From the NCBI GenBank assembly GCA_900129595.1, contig FQWG01000022.1, positions 24,120 through 88,119 on the forward strand: DNA of 64,000 nucleotides, given 5' to 3'. Positions 52,601 to 60,573 of this stretch are shown here, piece after piece; the stretch's first letter is position 1, and every line of letters starts with the position of its first letter. The notes beneath the pieces were generated by a model. The model saw only the letters and a list, made by a program, of their open reading frames with translations. It made no database searches and was not told the DNA's origin. The translations under genes and the position numbers were made by a program. The stretch comes from Flavobacterium frigidimaris (GTDB lineage: Bacteria; Bacteroidota; Bacteroidia; Flavobacteriales; Flavobacteriaceae).

Positions 52601-53320
52601 ATGATTTATAACAAAGAAAATTTCCCAAAAATAGTTTCTGAACGCAATCTGGCGGCTACTGCAGTAGTATATGTGCTGTTTGGGCTTTTAGGTATCGCAA
52701 TGCTTGCTTTATTTATAGCACTTCCTTTAAGTATCCAGTTGGAGCATAATAGTCCCATCTCTACTGGTGAGATGATCTTTGACCTAATATATTTCTCTAT
52801 ATTGCTTTGGATTATGTGGGCACTTTATAAGAATTACAAGCGTCAAAAACTGAAAAAAATCATCCTCATTTCTGTAGATCAAGATGGTATACATCATCAC
52901 CAATACAATGGCATTATCCAGAGTATTTTATACAAGGAGCTCGAAAGGAGCAGAGAAGCTTATGTAAGTGATATCGATAGGAAAATTGGAACAAAATATT
53001 CTCCGGGATATATTTTTGGTTTTAAAGAAGGCAGACAGATTCCCATTGATTTTTCTAAACCTGAGAATGGAATGACCTATATCCCGAAAAATAAATATCA
53101 TCTAATTGGACATTTTCTGCAGGGCGTTACTTTATTTTCCCCACATATAAAAATTTCTCAGGCTGTCTACGCTGATTATTTTATAAATCCAGCCACTTTT
53201 GAATTCAATAAGAAAGCCCAAATAATTACCTATATATTAGTTCTTATTTTCTTAATGATCATCCTGATTGCAATCGATTTGTTTACAAAATATACTAAAG
53301 GCTTTTCGATATTGTTTTAA
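52601..53320 (+). CDS. Membrane protein of unknown function
   Basis: 239 residues from the ATG at 52601 (MIYNKENFPKIVSERNLAA). A longer frame from 52487 would add 38 residues of poor coding character. Two hydrophobic segments near the N-terminus (VVYVLFGLLGIAMLALFIALPL; IYFSILLWIMWALY) flank a short loop. A soluble middle (LKKIILISVDQDGIHHHQYNG; SPGYIFGFKEGRQIPIDFSKP) reminds me of a PH-like domain but is not a confident match. A C-terminal segment (ITYILVLIFLMIILIAIDLF) completes a three-pass topology. Neighbours give no functional hint. Confidence 0.6.
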   Translation: MIYNKENFPKIVSERNLAATAVVYVLFGLLGIAMLALFIALPLSIQLEHNSPISTGEMIFDLIYFSILLWIMWALYKNYKRQKLKKIILISVDQDGIHHHQYNGIIQSILYKELERSREAYVSDIDRKIGTKYSPGYIFGFKEGRQIPIDFSKPENGMTYIPKNKYHLIGHFLQGVTLFSPHIKISQAVYADYFINPATFEFNKKAQIITYILVLIFLMIILIAIDLFTKYTKGFSILF

Positions 53321-53515
53321 ATACGGAATGTTTATACAAGAAAAAACAGGAGACTTTTATAGTGTGAAAGAGGAACAAGTTTCAGTTTAAAGTTCCCAAA
53401 CAGATCAATAATTTATTATAGTAAATGGATTGTTAATAGTAATGTAAGGTAATTTTAAAAGTGCCATAACCTCTGTTTTAATATTACATTGTTTTTTTGA
53501 TATAAAAATTTTTTT

Positions 53516-55267
53516 ATGGAAAACAACAATGATTTAAGCAGAAGAAGGTTTCTTAGAAATTCTTTATTGGCCGCCGGAGGAGTTTTCATCGCTCCACTTA
53601 TTGAAAGCTGTAGTGACGATGATAAAACGGAGAACAGCGGTGCGCCGCAGGGAATGAAAAATGAAGGGTTTGAGACTGGAGTAGCCAGTTTTGACCCGAC
53701 TGAAACAGGAGTGATTATCTGGACAAGATATTCAGCAGGTTCAGATGCTCAAATAAACTGGGAGCTAAGTAAGGATGCCGCATTTTCTGAGGTAACAAGA
53801 AAAGGGCAGGCCGGAGCATCTTCTACAAACGATTTTACAATAGCAGTAGATGTTCAGAATATTACCTCTAATACAAAATATTATTATAGATTTTATAATA
53901 CCAAAACCAAACAGGTAACTGTTACCGGAGAAACACGCACACTGCCGTCTAAATCAGATAGTGTAAATGATGTAAAAATGGCTGTTGTTTCCTGTTCTAA
54001 TTTTCCGGCAGGACTTTTTAATGTGTATGGAGCAATTGCTTCTTCGGATGCTGATGTAGTGGTTCATCTTGGAGATTATATTTATGAATATGCGCCGGGA
54101 CAATACGGAACAAATCCTTTTACCAACCCGCTGGGCAGAGAACATAAACCCGCCAGGGAGATTACAAGCCTCAACGATTACAGAGAGCGTTACAGACAAT
54201 ATAGAGGAGATAAAAATCTTCAACTTCTTCACCAGAAAAAACCTTTTATATGCGTCTGGGATGACCATGAGTTTGCTAATGACACCTATAAATCCGGTGC
54301 AGAAAACCATCAGCCCGCCGAAGGGGATTTTCAGATGAGAAAGATGGCAGCTTTTCAAGCCTACAGCGAATACATTCCGCTTAAAACAGGAAAAGATCTT
54401 AGAATTTACAGAAGTTTTAATTTCGGTAATATTCTTTCGCTTTATATGATGGATACCAGAGTTATAGCCAGAGATAAGCAGATGAGTTATGCAGATTATA
54501 TTGATAATAGCGGAAATTTTGACCAGACAAAATTTAGAACAGATTTGTTAAGCCCCGGCAGAAAATTAATTGGAAGCGAACAAATGACCTGGCTGGGATC
54601 ACAAATCAGTGCAGATACTGCTAAATGGAAAGTATTGGGCCAGCAGATCCTGATGACAAAAATGTTGATTCCTGCAGAGCTGCTGTTGCTTTTGAACCAG
54701 GTTTTAGCAGAAGTAGATCATTTTGGAAGTGCACAGCCAGCGACCATGCAGGCTCTTATTGGTGCCATCTCTGCACTTGTTGTTATTAAAATGAGACACA
54801 AACAAAATGACCCATCTCTAACCGCTCAGGAAATTGCGAGAGTTACGACAACTTTGCCCTATAATCTGGATGCCTGGGACGGTTATTTTGCCGAAAGAGA
54901 GCAATTGTATTCCATGCTTTCCGGGAAAAATGTTGTGGTGCTGGCCGGAGATACTCATAATGCCTGGATGGGAAAACTGACCAATATGCAAGGGAATTTT
55001 ATAGGTATTGAAATTGCCTGCAGTTCTGTTTCATCACCAGGACTGGAAGCTTATCTTGGAATTAGCTCAGATCCTGCAAAAGCAATAGAATTAGCACAGG
55101 CATTTACAGTGCTGATAGATGATTTAGAATATGCAAATTTACACAAGCGAGGATATACATATCTTAAATTTACACTTTCTGGTTCTGAAGCGGAATGGCG
55201 ATTTGTAGACAGTGTAACAACTGAAACTACACAAACTATTACAGAAAAAAAATATACTATAGCATAG
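53516..55267 (+). CDS. phoD: PhoD-family alkaline phosphatase/phosphodiesterase, Tat-exported
   Basis: 583 residues. The N-terminus carries the twin-arginine motif SRRRFLRN, a hydrophobic stretch and a lipobox-like IESC, so it is likely a Tat-exported lipoprotein. An N-terminal PhoD domain (GVASFDPTETGVIIWTRYS; YYYRFYNTKTKQVTVTGETRTLP) is followed by the metallophosphatase domain with VVHLGDYIYEY, CVWDDHEFANDTY, GSEQMTWLGSQI and VVVLAGDTHNAWMG, which hold the Fe/Ca ligands. PhoD enzymes release phosphate from monoesters and diesters in the periplasm, and Tat export fits cofactor loading in the cytoplasm. It is a single gene followed by a terminator. No Pho box was identified with confidence. 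Confidence 0.93.
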   Translation: MENNNDLSRRRFLRNSLLAAGGVFIAPLIESCSDDDKTENSGAPQGMKNEGFETGVASFDPTETGVIIWTRYSAGSDAQINWELSKDAAFSEVTRKGQAGASSTNDFTIAVDVQNITSNTKYYYRFYNTKTKQVTVTGETRTLPSKSDSVNDVKMAVVSCSNFPAGLFNVYGAIASSDADVVVHLGDYIYEYAPGQYGTNPFTNPLGREHKPAREITSLNDYRERYRQYRGDKNLQLLHQKKPFICVWDDHEFANDTYKSGAENHQPAEGDFQMRKMAAFQAYSEYIPLKTGKDLRIYRSFNFGNILSLYMMDTRVIARDKQMSYADYIDNSGNFDQTKFRTDLLSPGRKLIGSEQMTWLGSQISADTAKWKVLGQQILMTKMLIPAELLLLLNQVLAEVDHFGSAQPATMQALIGAISALVVIKMRHKQNDPSLTAQEIARVTTTLPYNLDAWDGYFAEREQLYSMLSGKNVVVLAGDTHNAWMGKLTNMQGNFIGIEIACSSVSSPGLEAYLGISSDPAKAIELAQAFTVLIDDLEYANLHKRGYTYLKFTLSGSEAEWRFVDSVTTETTQTITEKKYTIA

Positions 55268-55325
55268 AAATTTCATTTGGCACTGATCGATTTTTTTTCA
55301 GAAGTGTCAAAAAAAGAAGTGCATT

Positions 55326-55361
55326 AAATCGGAACAGGAGTAATCGTGTTCCGGTTTTTTT
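55326..55361 (+). terminator. Intrinsic terminator after phoD
   Basis: AAATCGGAACA pairs with TGTTCCGGTTT (one wobble pair) around a 10-nt loop and is followed by T residues. It lies about 60 nt after the stop codon. Confidence 0.8.
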
Positions 55362-55536
55362 ATTCTATAGATTTTGAATATTCTTAAACTAAGGCTATGA
55401 TTTGATATTTGAGAGTTAAGCCGTTTTACGACCCGCCATATCTGATGATGAATTTTTCATAAAAATAACCATGTAATCAGGTATTGTTTTTAATATTGGC
55501 GCTGAGTAAATTTGTTTTAAATCAAATAAAACAGAA

Positions 55537-56136
55537 ATGGGAGATGAGATTATAAATGGCTTTTTGGTATGTAAAGCCAGATTTTCTAAAAATAAACCAG
55601 CAGGTTTGCTGCTAATGCTTTTTTATACAGCAATTTCGGCAGTATTCTTTTCGGCTTGTTCAAGTGACGAAGACGGACCAAATAAAACTCGATCACAATA
55701 TTATTTCAGAGCAAGTCTGGACGGACGAAAAGTTGATTTTTATAATGTAAACTTTCAGGGAGGCGGCAATGATAATCGGTTTGAACAAATTGTAATCGGA
55801 GGATATGAAGCTCCTTTTCCAAAAATAGGACAACAGCTCCCGCCATCATTAGATTTTGAAATACGGAAATTAGGAGGTGATATTACAGTAGGAACCTATT
55901 CAACACCAGCAGATAAAGAAATGGTGGCACGATATGCCGTTCAAACGCCTGAGGGAACCATTTTGTACAGTACGCGCACCGCAGACGATATATTTACAGT
56001 AAAAATTGAGTCGATAAGTAAAAGTGGCATTAAAGGCACCTTTTCCGGAAAAGTCCGAAATTTAGATTCCGGACAAGCAATAGCTATTACTGAAGGGGTT
56101 TTTAATCTTCCTTATTTAGATATAGTTAATCCGTAA
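55537..56136 (+). CDS. Small exported lipoprotein of unknown function
   Basis: 199 residues. From the first ATG a long signal (about 40 residues, with KARFSKNKPAGLLLMLFYTAISAVFFSAC) ends in a lipobox; an internal ATG at 55615 would give a shorter signal with the same cleavage. After the lipidated Cys comes SSDEDGPNKT, then a beta-rich domain (YYFRASLDGRKVDFYNVNFQG; GTYSTPADKEMVARY; IKGTFSGKVRNLDSGQAIAITEG), a build common in small Bacteroidota lipoproteins with calycin-like folds. No catalytic motif. It stands between phoD and another exported protein. Confidence 0.6.
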   Translation: MGDEIINGFLVCKARFSKNKPAGLLLMLFYTAISAVFFSACSSDEDGPNKTRSQYYFRASLDGRKVDFYNVNFQGGGNDNRFEQIVIGGYEAPFPKIGQQLPPSLDFEIRKLGGDITVGTYSTPADKEMVARYAVQTPEGTILYSTRTADDIFTVKIESISKSGIKGTFSGKVRNLDSGQAIAITEGVFNLPYLDIVNP

Positions 56137-56255
56137 ATAAAAAAGTTCAAATTTTGGTGGAGAGTATTTTGAATTTCAAACATCTTTAATTTAAGTTTTT
56201 GAACGTATTCACCATAATGCTGCATTTAATAATAACCTTGAAATTTTTACAAATT

Positions 56256-56858
56256 ATGAATATAAAAAAAGCATTCAGTATTCTCATACTTCTGCTTGTC
56301 ACACAGCTAAGCTTCGCCCAATATTTTAAACTCACCCCTCAAGGCTTTGTATCAAACGATAATAACGATTTTACGGTAGTGAATGTGCCCAACGCAAAAC
56401 AAAAGGATTTGTACAAGAATGTACTAAATGCCATTAATACGATGTACAGTAATCCTCAAAAAGGACTCAATGTAGTGGAAGGGGAAAGTATTAGTTTGAC
56501 AGCATATGAAGAAAAAGCGCTGCCTGTAAGGCATAGCGCCGGAGGTTTTGGAAAAGGGAACTATAAATATGATCTGTCTTATACGTTATCCTTTCTTTTT
56601 AAAGATGGTAAGATTAGGATTAACAGCCCTGTTTTTGAATGTAAACGATGGTATGAAGGAACTTACAAACCTACAAGTGGCTGGGGCAGCAGTGGTTGGA
56701 CTACTCTAAAACTTGTAAAAGGCGATAGGGATAGAGTAGCTATTTATGATAAAAATGGAAAACTTCTTTTAGAAGATGCCGCGAGTGGATTAAACGATCA
56801 TTTCAATTCGGTTTTAAAACAAATTATGGAGAAATCTCAAAAGATAAATAATTGGTAA
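56256..56858 (+). CDS. Exported protein with DUF4468-like (TBP-fold) domain
   Basis: 200 residues from the ATG at 56256, which gives a clean signal peptide (MNIKKAFSILILLLVTQLSFAQ); an in-frame ATG at 56199 adds 19 residues without purpose. The mature part begins YFKLTPQGFVSNDNNDFTVVNVPNAKQKDLYKNVLNAINTMY, the usual start of DUF4468 proteins, which carry a TATA-binding-protein-like fold and have no known function. A Trp/Gly/Ser-rich segment (YKPTSGWGSSGWTTLK) is visible near the middle. Family assignment is from memory of the domain pattern and is tentative. Confidence 0.6.
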   Translation: MNIKKAFSILILLLVTQLSFAQYFKLTPQGFVSNDNNDFTVVNVPNAKQKDLYKNVLNAINTMYSNPQKGLNVVEGESISLTAYEEKALPVRHSAGGFGKGNYKYDLSYTLSFLFKDGKIRINSPVFECKRWYEGTYKPTSGWGSSGWTTLKLVKGDRDRVAIYDKNGKLLLEDAASGLNDHFNSVLKQIMEKSQKINNW

Positions 56859-57079
56859 GTAAGATTTACATCGGATATTGAATACAATAAAAACTTGTAA
56901 AATTCATGGTAAGATGATTTATAAAGCGGAATACTAGCATTAGATATTCCGATTTTTTTAGACTTTTTTGAAAACTTTTTTTTAGTTTATAAATATTCGA
57001 ATTCTAAAATATATGAGAGCTGCCAATTTGCATTTATCTTTGATTAAACAGACAGATTTCTCATCATTATCTTAAAGAA

Positions 57080-58057
57080 TCAATAAATTTGTTTTTCGCC
57101 TTGCCAATTTGTACTACGCAAAAAATCTTCCCAGGTAAGGGTATTAGAATTTATTTGTCTGCTCCAGAGCAAATTCCTGTCTTGTTGGTAATAGCCATAT
57201 TCAACAGCATATTCTGACATACCGATAATCTCCCTTACTAAAGTCTCATTTGAACTAAATTCCGGGAAATGATCCAGAAAATCTTCCCGTGTGAATGCTG
57301 AACTATATTGGGCTTTCTTGCCTGTGACTTTAACAAAGGTATCTACTATTTCCTGAGGCGAGATGATATCACCAATAACCGGTAAGGATTTACCTGCGTA
57401 TTTAAGAGGATATGACAAAATTTCTAAAACAGCCGGCCCCGTGGCTGTAGTGGGATCAACAAAGGGTGCCCGGAAGTCCTTAGGGAGATAGATAGGAAAG
57501 ACAAGTACATCGTGCTTTACAATTGGAGTGTAAAATTCCAGGAAATTTGTATAAAAGAATCCCATATATATGAATGTGCTTTTGACCGGAAGTGTACGGA
57601 TATAATCTTCAACTCTGGCTTTGTCTGTAAAATGCGGAGCAAACTTTTTACCAGCCGTAATTTTATCTACATTTTCCAAACTGCTAAAGATAATATGTTG
57701 AACTCCTGCTTCAACAGCGGCATCTGCCAATTCTTTACCTAATGCAAACTCATGTATTTGCGGGGGAGCAATATTGGGTGTTAGCATAAACACACCGTAT
57801 GAACCTTGAAATGCTTTAACGAAATCTTTTTTATATCCAGGACTAAGTGGTACACTAACAAGTTCAGCGCCCTGGTCAATCAGCCTGACTGCATCGGGAG
57901 AATCAACGCGTCTTGTAATGCCTCGTACCCGATAGCGGCCACTCTGTAAAAGAGTTTGCGCAACACTACTTCCTTGTTTACCCAAAATACCTACGATAGT
58001 GATAAGCGGTTTATTTTCGTGAGAGCTTGATTTATGTCCTTTGAGATCAGATACCAT
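57080..58057 (-). CDS. NmrA-like NAD(P)-binding protein
   Basis: 325 residues with an N-terminal Rossmann motif ITIVGILGKQGSSVAQTLLQSG (GxxGxxG) followed by YRVRGITRRVDSPDA, which fits NADPH preference. It continues GVFMLTPNIAPPQIHEFALGKELADAAVEAGVQHIIFSS and STFIYMGFFYTNFLE, matching the NmrA/HSCARG group of atypical short-chain dehydrogenases. These bind NAD(P) and act as redox sensors or quinone/NAD(P)H reductases. It is divergent from an HxlR regulator, a frequent pairing for genes induced by aldehydes or quinones. The 116-nt region between them holds palindromes and a promoter for each direction. Confidence 0.85.
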   Translation of the reverse strand: MVSDLKGHKSSSHENKPLITIVGILGKQGSSVAQTLLQSGRYRVRGITRRVDSPDAVRLIDQGAELVSVPLSPGYKKDFVKAFQGSYGVFMLTPNIAPPQIHEFALGKELADAAVEAGVQHIIFSSLENVDKITAGKKFAPHFTDKARVEDYIRTLPVKSTFIYMGFFYTNFLEFYTPIVKHDVLVFPIYLPKDFRAPFVDPTTATGPAVLEILSYPLKYAGKSLPVIGDIISPQEIVDTFVKVTGKKAQYSSAFTREDFLDHFPEFSSNETLVREIIGMSEYAVEYGYYQQDRNLLWSRQINSNTLTWEDFLRSTNWQGEKQIY

Positions 58058-58083
58058 ATGATATTTTTTTAAGTGAATTTTAA

Positions 58084-58100
58084 ACTATAAAAATTATAGT
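58084..58100. promoter_or_regulatory. HxlR-type operator candidate 1
   Basis: ACTATAA and TTATAGT form a perfect palindrome around AAA. It lies beside the predicted start of NmrA transcription, where a bound repressor would block it. Confidence 0.5.
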
Positions 58101-58102
58101 AG

Positions 58103-58133
58103 CAAAATTATTTATAGTTAATTAAATTTGCAA
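58103..58133 (-). promoter_or_regulatory. Candidate promoter of the NmrA-like gene
   Basis: On the minus strand the -7 element reads TAATTTTG (58110-58103) and a TTG (58133-58131) lies 20 nt upstream, a good spacing for a Bacteroidota promoter. It overlaps the outward promoter of hxlR. Confidence 0.55.
58123..58130 (+). promoter_or_regulatory. Candidate -7 element for the HxlR gene
   Basis: TAAATTTG matches TAnnTTTG and lies 43 nt before the start codon. No -33 element is clear. Confidence 0.45.
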
Positions 58134-58136
58134 TAA

Positions 58137-58152
58137 CTATCTATTTAGATAG
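58137..58152. promoter_or_regulatory. HxlR-type operator candidate 2
   Basis: CTATCTATTTAGATAG is a perfect palindrome with 7-bp arms, just downstream of the predicted hxlR -7 element. It shares the CTAT/ATAG half-sites with candidate 1, suggesting autorepression. Confidence 0.5.
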
Positions 58153-58173
58153 CTCTTATAAAAACCAAATGCT

Positions 58174-58590
58174 ATGAATTTAGAATGTAAAAGTGATTTA
58201 ATTAAGGTGAATAGTAAACTGTTTCCGTGCACTGTCAGTATAGCTATGGATCTGATTGGCGGAAAGTGGAAGGCAGTTATACTTTATCATTTAAAAGATG
58301 CAGATAAAAGATATAATGAGTTAAGAAAAGAAATGCCTGCTGTTACAGAGATGACTCTTAGCCTGCAATTAAAGCAACTAGAAAAGGATGGCCTTATATC
58401 GAGAACGGTTCACGGCAAAAAGCCTCCTATTAAAGTTGTTTACAGTTTAACGGATTTCGGAAGATCCTGTATTCCTCTACTCAATGCCATCACAGAGTGG
58501 GGTAATCACGTTGCTGTTCAAAAAGGTGAATTTATCAATGTAAAACGTGTTACTGCGGCGATTTTGCCACAAAATTCAAAAGGACGATAA
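58174..58590 (+). CDS. HxlR-family transcriptional regulator
   Basis: 138 residues. The winged-helix domain reads CTVSIAMDLIGGKWKAVILYHLKDADKRYNELRKEMPAVTEMTLSLQLKQLEKDGLISRTVHGKKPPIKVVYSLTDFGRSCIPLL, which is the HxlR pattern from the GGKW start to the wing. A Cys at the HxlR-conserved position (FPCTVS) could sense electrophiles or oxidation. Such regulators often control a divergent reductase or dehydrogenase; here that is the NmrA-like gene. Palindromes within the shared promoter region support direct control of both genes. Confidence 0.9.
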   Translation: MNLECKSDLIKVNSKLFPCTVSIAMDLIGGKWKAVILYHLKDADKRYNELRKEMPAVTEMTLSLQLKQLEKDGLISRTVHGKKPPIKVVYSLTDFGRSCIPLLNAITEWGNHVAVQKGEFINVKRVTAAILPQNSKGR

Positions 58591-58853
58591 TTTTTGATAA
58601 CAAATAGATTTACTACCATAAAATTTTGCGATAAAGAGAAACTAATTTCTTCTTAATAGAGATTTTCAAAATAAGGATTTCCATGTGTTTTCATTTATCA
58701 TGCAATCTGTTCTTGTTGGTATATTAATTTGAAAGTATCATTGATTAAAAAGCTTTGCTTATCAAAATGGTATCTATTGGTTATGCTTTGGTATCCGGTA
58801 TCGCACCTCTAAGTTTTAATTTTGTCCTATATAAATTTTAAAATTAAAGTAAA

Positions 58854-59396
58854 ATGAATAAGGCATTACTATTAATTGATATACAGAAAGAATATTTTGA
58901 AAACGGAGCTTTAGAACTTGTCAATCCTATTGCTGCAAGTGAAAACGCCAAGAAACTATTGGAGCATTTTAGAAAAGAAAACACGACTATTATTCATGTG
59001 CAGCATATATCGGGAGAAGGTGCTCCCATTTTTGTTCCCGGTACAAAAGGTGTAGAAATTCATGAAAATGTAAAACCGCTGGAAGGCGAGAAAGTAATTA
59101 CGAAACAATTTCCTAATAGTTTTAGAGAAACTGATTTACTGGAATATCTTCAGTCAAAAGAGATAACACATTTAGTAATCGCGGGAATGATGACCCATAT
59201 GTGCATTGATGCGGGGACTAGGGCTGCTGTTGATTTTGGATTTGAATGTACCGTAATTGGAGATGCCTGCGCTACACTGAATCTTAAAATAAATGGTCAG
59301 GAGGTCAACGCGGCAGATGTTCATAATGCATTTTTGGCAGCACTGGAATTCTTTTATGCAAAAATTACAACAACAGAAGAATATTTGCTATCGTAA
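58854..59396 (+). CDS. Isochorismatase-like cysteine hydrolase
   Basis: 180 residues, cytoplasmic. The catalytic triad of the family is visible: Asp in ALLLIDIQKEYFENGALEL, Lys in EKVITKQFPNSF, and Cys in VIAGMMTHMCIDAGTRAAVDFGF; the GDACAT segment follows. Members hydrolyse nicotinamide, ureidomalonamide-type amides or isochorismate; the exact substrate cannot be told, and the lack of siderophore or nicotinamide genes nearby gives no help. A gap of 263 nt without features precedes it and a terminator follows, so it is probably transcribed alone. Confidence 0.88.
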   Translation: MNKALLLIDIQKEYFENGALELVNPIAASENAKKLLEHFRKENTTIIHVQHISGEGAPIFVPGTKGVEIHENVKPLEGEKVITKQFPNSFRETDLLEYLQSKEITHLVIAGMMTHMCIDAGTRAAVDFGFECTVIGDACATLNLKINGQEVNAADVHNAFLAALEFFYAKITTTEEYLLS

Positions 59397-59425
59397 AATA
59401 AAGAGTAAATAAGTATCACTTTTAT

Positions 59426-59462
59426 AAAATGAGCTGTAATTTATTACTGCTCATTTTTTTTT
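59426..59462 (+). terminator. Intrinsic terminator after the cysteine hydrolase
   Basis: AATGAGC pairs with GCTCATT and, past a T-T mismatch, GTAAT pairs with ATTAC over a TT loop. A run of T follows. Confidence 0.8.
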
Positions 59463-59464
59463 GG

Positions 59465-59498
59465 TTTGAAGTAATTTGTAAATGAAGTTGTAAATTTG
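59465..59498 (+). promoter_or_regulatory. Candidate promoter of the second AraC gene
   Basis: TTTG at 59465-59468 and TAAATTTG at 59491-59498 are 22 nt apart, close to the spacing of Bacteroidota -33/-7 promoters. The AraC start codon lies 76 nt downstream. Confidence 0.45.
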
Positions 59499-59574
59499 CT
59501 TTAATTATAATATTTCGTCACATTTTAAAGAAAGAAAATGAAACGGATTTTAAACCGTTAACGAATAAAAGAAA

Positions 59575-60447
59575 ATGAAAACAGTTAAATTTCATAAAAC
59601 AGAATGTGGTGTTGAAGTACTTCTCAATGTATTGCATGGCGATATACTGAGTGAGAGGTATTTGGAGCGCGATACTTATAATACTGATTTTTTTGAAATA
59701 TTGCTTTTTAAGACTGCTACAGGATCCCTGATTTTAAATCAACAGAAGATCGATATAACCGACAATACAGTTGTTTTTATTTCTCCCTTTCAAAAAAGGC
59801 AATGGACTTTGGAGAAAGAAGGATTGGATTATACTGTTCTCGTTTTTCAGGAAAATTTTCTTAATGATTTCTTCTCAGACAAATTCTTTACGTACCGGCT
59901 TCTGTATTTCTATCAATTGAATCATCCTTTAAATATTAGTATTGAAAAGGAAGAACTTCAAAAAGCACTTGGTCAGCTTATGGAAATCAAATATGAACTT
60001 GTGAACAGCAGAACAGACAGTATCCACATCATACGATCGCTTACTTACTACCTGCTTTTGAAGTTTAACAGAATATATGCTGATGCAAATAATCTTTCGA
60101 TTGACAGGGCAGAAAATAACTTTGCTTACCAGTTTAAACAGTTATTGGAAATGCACATCAGGCAGAAGCAGCGGATCGACTATTATGCAGATGTACTAAA
60201 TGTGAGCAGGATTACCATTAATACTTGTGTGAAAAAGCAGTTTAATGTGACCGCGACAGAACTCTTAAAACAGAGACTGCTTTTCGAGATAAAAAATGAT
60301 TTGATACATTCCGGAAAGACGATTGCTGGGATAGCCTATGATCTTCATTTTTCAGAACCCGGACATTTGATGCGATTTTTTAAAACGCAGACAGGAATAA
60401 CCAGCAGTCAGTTCCTCTCAGATTACCAAAATGGTATATTTTCATAA
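59575..60447 (+). CDS. AraC-family transcriptional regulator
   Basis: 290 residues. The N-terminal region (FFEILLFKTATGSLILNQQKIDITDNTVVFISPFQKRQW) is a cupin-like sensor. The C-terminal DNA-binding domain contains IDYYADVLNVSRITINTCVKKQFNVTATELLKQRLLFEIKNDLIHSGKTIAGIAYDLHFSEPGHLMRFFKTQTGITSSQFLSDYQ, the double helix-turn-helix of AraC. It precedes a MATE exporter by 60-126 nt depending on the exporter start, on the same strand, so it may activate that exporter in response to a toxic compound. No ligand can be named. Confidence 0.9.
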   Translation: MKTVKFHKTECGVEVLLNVLHGDILSERYLERDTYNTDFFEILLFKTATGSLILNQQKIDITDNTVVFISPFQKRQWTLEKEGLDYTVLVFQENFLNDFFSDKFFTYRLLYFYQLNHPLNISIEKEELQKALGQLMEIKYELVNSRTDSIHIIRSLTYYLLLKFNRIYADANNLSIDRAENNFAYQFKQLLEMHIRQKQRIDYYADVLNVSRITINTCVKKQFNVTATELLKQRLLFEIKNDLIHSGKTIAGIAYDLHFSEPGHLMRFFKTQTGITSSQFLSDYQNGIFS

Positions 60448-60573
60448 CATTTTATAAGACTGTTACAGAATAACATAAATTTACAACAACAGAATTGCTA
60501 TGCCATAATGAAAGTTTACGGAATAGCAGTTTCAAAACACTTTAATCTGCCATTTGGCAGTCAAATTTTTAAT

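Noticed and set aside
53441..53490. Possible Pho-type site: AATGTAA and TTACATT arms upstream of phoD
   Set aside because: The arms are 7 bp and 36 nt apart in an AT-rich gap, and I know no Bacteroidota Pho box that it matches.
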